Source: Pseudomonadota bacterium (GTDB lineage: Bacteria; Pseudomonadota; Alphaproteobacteria; UBA8366; GCA-2717185). From it: 9,219 nt of DNA. Below, piece after piece: positions 6,840 through 9,219 of the stretch. Every line of letters begins with the position of its first letter. The first letter of the stretch is position 1. The DNA is taken from positions 1-9,219 of the forward strand of contig JAQCHR010000108.1 in NCBI GenBank assembly GCA_027619655.1. Reading direction: 5' to 3'. Made by a program: the position numbers and the translations under genes. Below the pieces are notes generated by a model that searched no databases, was not told where the DNA came from, and saw only the letters and a program-made list of their open reading frames with translations.

Positions 6840-7981
6840 TTGCCGGAAACGACCGAAACGCATCCCAGTTAACGCTGACCCGGAAAATCTGGCAGATTAA
6901 CTGGTCGCTGGTCCTGCTGATCGTGCTGGTCGCCGGAATCGGATTCGCCATGCTGTATTCCGCCGCCAACGGCAGCTTCACCCCCTGGGCCTCGGCGCAG
7001 ATGATCCGCTTCGGAGTCGGCCTCGTCATCATGATCGGCATCGCGTTGATCGACATCCGAATCTGGCTGCGCTACGCCTATACCATTTACGGGCTGACGC
7101 TGATCCTGCTGCTGGGCGTCGAATTTGCCGGTGTCGTCAAGGGCGGCGCGAAACGGTGGGTCGAATTAGGGTTTTTTCAGATACAGCCTTCCGAATTCAT
7201 AAAAATCGCCCTGGTTCTGGCGCTTGCACGCTATTTTCATCGCCTCAATATCGAGGATATCAGCAACCCGATCACCCTGATCACGCCACTGGCGCTTGTA
7301 GGCGTTCCCTTTGCGCTGGTCCTGCGCCAGCCCGACCTGGGAACTGCGTTGCTAATTCTGATGGGCGGCGGCGCTGTCTTTTTTGCCGCCGGCGTTCGGT
7401 TGTGGAAATTTGCGCTGGTGGTCGCCGCCGGCGCGACGGCCGTACCCGTCGCATGGACCTTCCTGCATTCCTATCAGAAGGACCGCATCCTGACCTTCCT
7501 GACACCGGAACGCGACCCGCTGGGCGCCGGGTATCACATCCTGCAGTCAAAGATTGCGCTGGGGTCCGGCGGCGTGTTTGGCCGCGGCTTCATGCAAGGC
7601 ACGCAAAGCCATCTCAGTTTCCTCCCCGAAAAGCAGACCGATTTCATCTTTACCATGCTTGCCGAGGAATTCGGCCTTGCCGGTGGACTGGCGCTGCTCT
7701 GCCTCTATACACTGCTCTGCCTCTACAGCGTCGCCATTGCGCTGCGCAGCAGCAATCACTTTGGGCGGCTTGTCGCCATCGGCGTTACCTTCACCTTCTT
7801 CCTGTTCGTCTTCATCAATATCGCGATGGTGATGGGCCTGCTGCCCGTCGTCGGATTGCCGTTGCCGCTGATTTCCTATGGCGGTACGGCGATGCTTACG
7901 GTAATGGCGGGATTCGGGCTGGTGATCTGCGTCTATATCCATCGGGATGTCCGCATGGGCCGCAGCGGCGAGGGACGATGA
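6836..7981 (+). CDS. rodA: Peptidoglycan glycosyltransferase RodA (SEDS family)
   Basis: RodA polymerises lipid II into glycan strands in the inner membrane in partnership with PBP2. The 381-residue protein is almost wholly hydrophobic, about ten spans, with the SEDS signatures LGFFQIQPSEFIKIAL (111-126), LRQPDLGTALL (163-173), KDRILTFLTPERDPLGAGYH (215-234) and LPLPLISYGGTAML (341-354). Asp269 in LPEKQTDFIFTMLAEEFG corresponds to the aspartate shown to be essential in RodA (Asp262 in E. coli). The length is ordinary for the family. RodA rather than FtsW is favoured by its place directly after mrdA and by the RodA-like loop sequence. The ATG overlaps the mrdA stop in an ATGA, a classic sign of translational coupling between two proteins that act as a pair. 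Confidence 0.96.
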   Translation: MIAGNDRNASQLTLTRKIWQINWSLVLLIVLVAGIGFAMLYSAANGSFTPWASAQMIRFGVGLVIMIGIALIDIRIWLRYAYTIYGLTLILLLGVEFAGVVKGGAKRWVELGFFQIQPSEFIKIALVLALARYFHRLNIEDISNPITLITPLALVGVPFALVLRQPDLGTALLILMGGGAVFFAAGVRLWKFALVVAAGATAVPVAWTFLHSYQKDRILTFLTPERDPLGAGYHILQSKIALGSGGVFGRGFMQGTQSHLSFLPEKQTDFIFTMLAEEFGLAGGLALLCLYTLLCLYSVAIALRSSNHFGRLVAIGVTFTFFLFVFINIAMVMGLLPVVGLPLPLISYGGTAMLTVMAGFGLVICVYIHRDVRMGRSGEGR

Positions 7982-8052
7982 CGTCTTTCACGCCGGTATA
8001 GGCGCACGTCCGGCATGCCATTCAACACGCAGCGACGCAATGACCCCTGAAG

Positions 8053-8799
8053 ATGTATAGCCTGATCAAAGAACTGGCCTTGCCGCCGGCAAATCTGCTT
8101 GTCCTCGTGATTGCCGGTTATCTGCTGCGCCGGCGCCGGTCGGGAAAGATCCTGATCGCGACGGGGTTTGTCGCCCTCTGCCTGCTCAGCAACGCGTTCG
8201 TTTCATCCCATTTGCTGAAGGCGCTGGAGGCCGGGATTGCGGCGCCGGGACCGCAAGCGGCCCCGCCCCAGGCGATCGTCGTCCTGTCCGCCGGCTATCT
8301 GGCCCTGCAGCCGGCAGGGGACGCCGTGACGGTCGACTCCATGACACTGGAACGGCTGCGGTTCGCGGCCCGGCGCCACCGGGAGACCGGACTGCCCCTC
8401 CTGGTGACCGGCGGCAGCGGCAGGCATGAAAACCGTCCGCCAGTCGGTCGCCTGATGGCCGACTCACTGCAACGCGATTTCGGGATGGCCGCCGCCTGGG
8501 TGGAAGACAGATCGGCGACGACGATGGAAAACGCGACATTCAGCGCAGAAATCCTGGCCCCGCTCGGGATTCGTTCGGTATACGTCGTCACACAGGCTTG
8601 GCACCTGCCCCGGGCCATCGCGGCATTCCGCGCCGCCGGTTTCACCGTATGGCCCGTTGCCGCGGGGTATACGAATACGGACAGCATGGAACTCGACCCG
8701 GCGATATTCATCCCCTCGGCAAAGGCGCTGCGGAACAGCTATTACGCCATCCACGAGCTGCTGGGTCGCGTCTGGTACCGGGCGTTCGGGTTTGGCTAA
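8053..8799 (+). CDS. YdcF/SanA/ElyC-like DUF218 membrane protein
   Basis: This 248-residue protein has two N-terminal membrane segments (about 9-25 and 33-50) followed by a soluble DUF218 domain, probably periplasmic. The domain is recognised by AIVVLSAGY (74-82), RLRFAARRHRETGLPLLVTGGSG split around 101-123, EDRSATTMENA (151-161) and VVTQAWHLPRA (178-188), and the end GRVWY resembles that of E. coli ElyC. ElyC affects peptidoglycan assembly and lipid-carrier metabolism, and SanA affects envelope permeability, but no biochemical reaction is firmly set for the family. It lies 71 nt after rodA on the same strand, so a role near cell-wall synthesis is a reasonable inference. The ATG at 8053 follows an in-frame TGA at 8041 and has no clear ribosome-binding site. 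I do not assign a gene symbol. Confidence 0.88.
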   Translation: MYSLIKELALPPANLLVLVIAGYLLRRRRSGKILIATGFVALCLLSNAFVSSHLLKALEAGIAAPGPQAAPPQAIVVLSAGYLALQPAGDAVTVDSMTLERLRFAARRHRETGLPLLVTGGSGRHENRPPVGRLMADSLQRDFGMAAAWVEDRSATTMENATFSAEILAPLGIRSVYVVTQAWHLPRAIAAFRAAGFTVWPVAAGYTNTDSMELDPAIFIPSAKALRNSYYAIHELLGRVWYRAFGFG

Positions 8800-8833
8800 C
8801 GCAAATCGCCTCATTGCGGCCGTTTCCCCGCTA

Positions 8834-8862
8834 TCGACAAACCGTAATCGCTTTGCTATACC
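8834..8862 (+). promoter_or_regulatory. Possible sigma-70-type promoter for tRNA-Lys
   Basis: TCGACA at 8834-8839 and TATACC at 8857-8862 are separated by 17 bases. The first differs from the consensus TTGACA at one position and the second keeps TATA. The pair lies in the noncoding stretch between the DUF218 gene and the tRNA, pointing at the tRNA and leaving a leader of roughly 80 bases. The rest of 8800-8948 holds only short GC-rich inverted repeats (for example CCGGC/GCCGG near 8863-8878) and no gene. Proposed by pattern only. Confidence 0.35.
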
Positions 8863-8948
8863 CGGCGCGCCTGCCGGAAAGGGTTCTGTTTTCAGCGACC
8901 GGCGCCGGCAACGTACATTAAACCCGGAAATATGACCGGCGTTTTTGG

Positions 8949-9023
<75 letters not shown>

Positions 9024-9024
<1 letters not shown>

Positions 9025-9063
9025 ATAACCCATTTAAATTAAACATAATTTAAATGGGTTATT
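9024..9063 (+). terminator. Perfect 18-bp stem-loop directly after tRNA-Lys
   Basis: AATAACCCATTTAAATTA (9024-9041) and its exact reverse complement (9046-9063) surround a four-base loop AACA. The stem starts on the last A of the tRNA CCA end and is followed by TATTTTCC. Position and T-rich tail suit a transcription terminator for the tRNA, usable in both directions. The stem is very AT-rich apart from one CCC/GGG block, unlike the GC-rich terminator after ilvC, so it may instead belong to the foreign-looking DNA to its right. Confidence 0.65.
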
Positions 9064-9177
9064 TATTTTCCCCTACCTTTAGGCTCGCTATAGGCTCACA
9101 ATCATAGCGCTGCGAGGCCAATAAGTTTAGGCAGTTTCAAAATAAGCCAGTCGGCCCTCGGCTCAGTCAATATTAAA
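9064..9177. other. AT-rich geneless segment with short repeats
   Basis: Between the tRNA-Lys hairpin and the tRNA-Met fragment I see no gene. The base composition is visibly poorer in GC than the genes to the left. TAGGCTC occurs at 9080-9086 and 9091-9097. CGCTAT (9086-9091) and ATAGCG (9104-9109) form a 6-bp inverted pair. GGCTCA recurs at 9093-9098 and 9160-9165 and again inside the tRNA fragment at 9183-9188. Such small repeats next to a partial tRNA are compatible with an integrase arm and core site region, but this is inference. Confidence 0.35.
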
Positions 9178-9219
9178 CGTCAGGCTCATAACCTGAAGGT
9201 CGTAGGTTCAAATCCTACC
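9178..9219 (+). pseudogene. Initiator tRNA-Met fragment lacking the D arm (possible att site), cut by window end
   Basis: The last 42 bases match the second part of an alphaproteobacterial initiator tRNA, from about tRNA position 25 onward. The anticodon stem TCAGG/CCTGA (9180-9184, 9192-9196) encloses the loop CTCATAA with anticodon CAT at 9187-9189, followed by AAGGTC and the T arm GTAGG-TTCAAAT-CCTAC (9202-9218). Upstream bases do not supply a D arm: the expected strand ending GCTC is replaced by ATTAAAC, and nothing pairs. The acceptor 3' strand would begin at 9219, outside the window. A tRNA 3' part without its 5' part is the usual mark of integration by a tyrosine recombinase; a degenerate tRNA copy or an assembly break at a repeated tRNA are alternatives. 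Confidence 0.7.

Noticed and set aside
8800..8818. CGCAA/TTGCG hairpin after the DUF218 gene as a terminator
   Set aside because: The stem is only 5 bp with a 9-base loop and a mixed downstream sequence, too weak to call.
9104..9172. Short minus-strand frame of about 22 codons from a TTG
   Set aside because: It is very short, lacks a ribosome-binding site and resembles nothing known; probably chance in geneless DNA.
9145..9219. Complete tRNA-Met gene at the right end, or a tRNA split by a group I intron
   Set aside because: No D arm or 5' acceptor strand is present upstream, and both strands of the anticodon stem are intact, whereas known bacterial tRNA introns interrupt the anticodon arm.

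Overview
This is a moderately GC-rich window with all recognisable genes on the + strand. It reads as ordinary core chromosome of an alphaproteobacterium, probably Rhodospirillales-like. The evidence is the mreB-mreC-mreD-mrdA-rodA order, the alphaproteobacterial character of the proteins, and an initiator-tRNA fragment with an A-U/G-C/G-C anticodon stem, a variant known from rhizobia and relatives. The lineage is inferred from remembered family features, not from a database search.

Layout. 1-1950 holds branched-chain amino acid genes: the 3' end of ilvB, ilvH overlapping it by one base, then ilvC. Together they give the two subunits of acetohydroxyacid synthase and the next enzyme, ketol-acid reductoisomerase, for valine, leucine and isoleucine. 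A strong GC-rich hairpin at 1979-2012 closes this unit. 2013-2273 is an AT-richer leader and promoter region. 2274-7981 is the elongasome cluster: mreB (cytoskeletal filament), mreC and mreD (membrane linkers), mrdA (PBP2 transpeptidase) and rodA (SEDS glycosyltransferase). These proteins form the machine that builds side-wall peptidoglycan. mreD/mrdA are 1 nt apart and mrdA/rodA overlap by 4 nt, which indicates translational coupling; mreC/mreD are separated by an unusual 175 nt. 8053-8799 encodes a membrane-anchored DUF218 (YdcF/SanA/ElyC-like) protein, plausibly also an envelope factor.

8949-9024 is a complete tRNA-Lys(CTT) with encoded CCA, followed at once by a perfect 18-bp AT-rich stem-loop. 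The last ~150 bases are AT-rich and geneless. They run into a fragment of an initiator tRNA-Met gene (9178-9219, anticodon arm and T arm only, no D arm) that is cut by the window end. This junction is the only part that looks like accessory DNA and is the best lead: it resembles an integrase attachment site or element boundary.

I did not find a convincing undescribed system here. The noteworthy points are the tRNA-fragment junction, a TTG start on mreC, the mreC-mreD gap, the repeat-bearing mreB leader, and a Cys/His-rich segment in PBP2.
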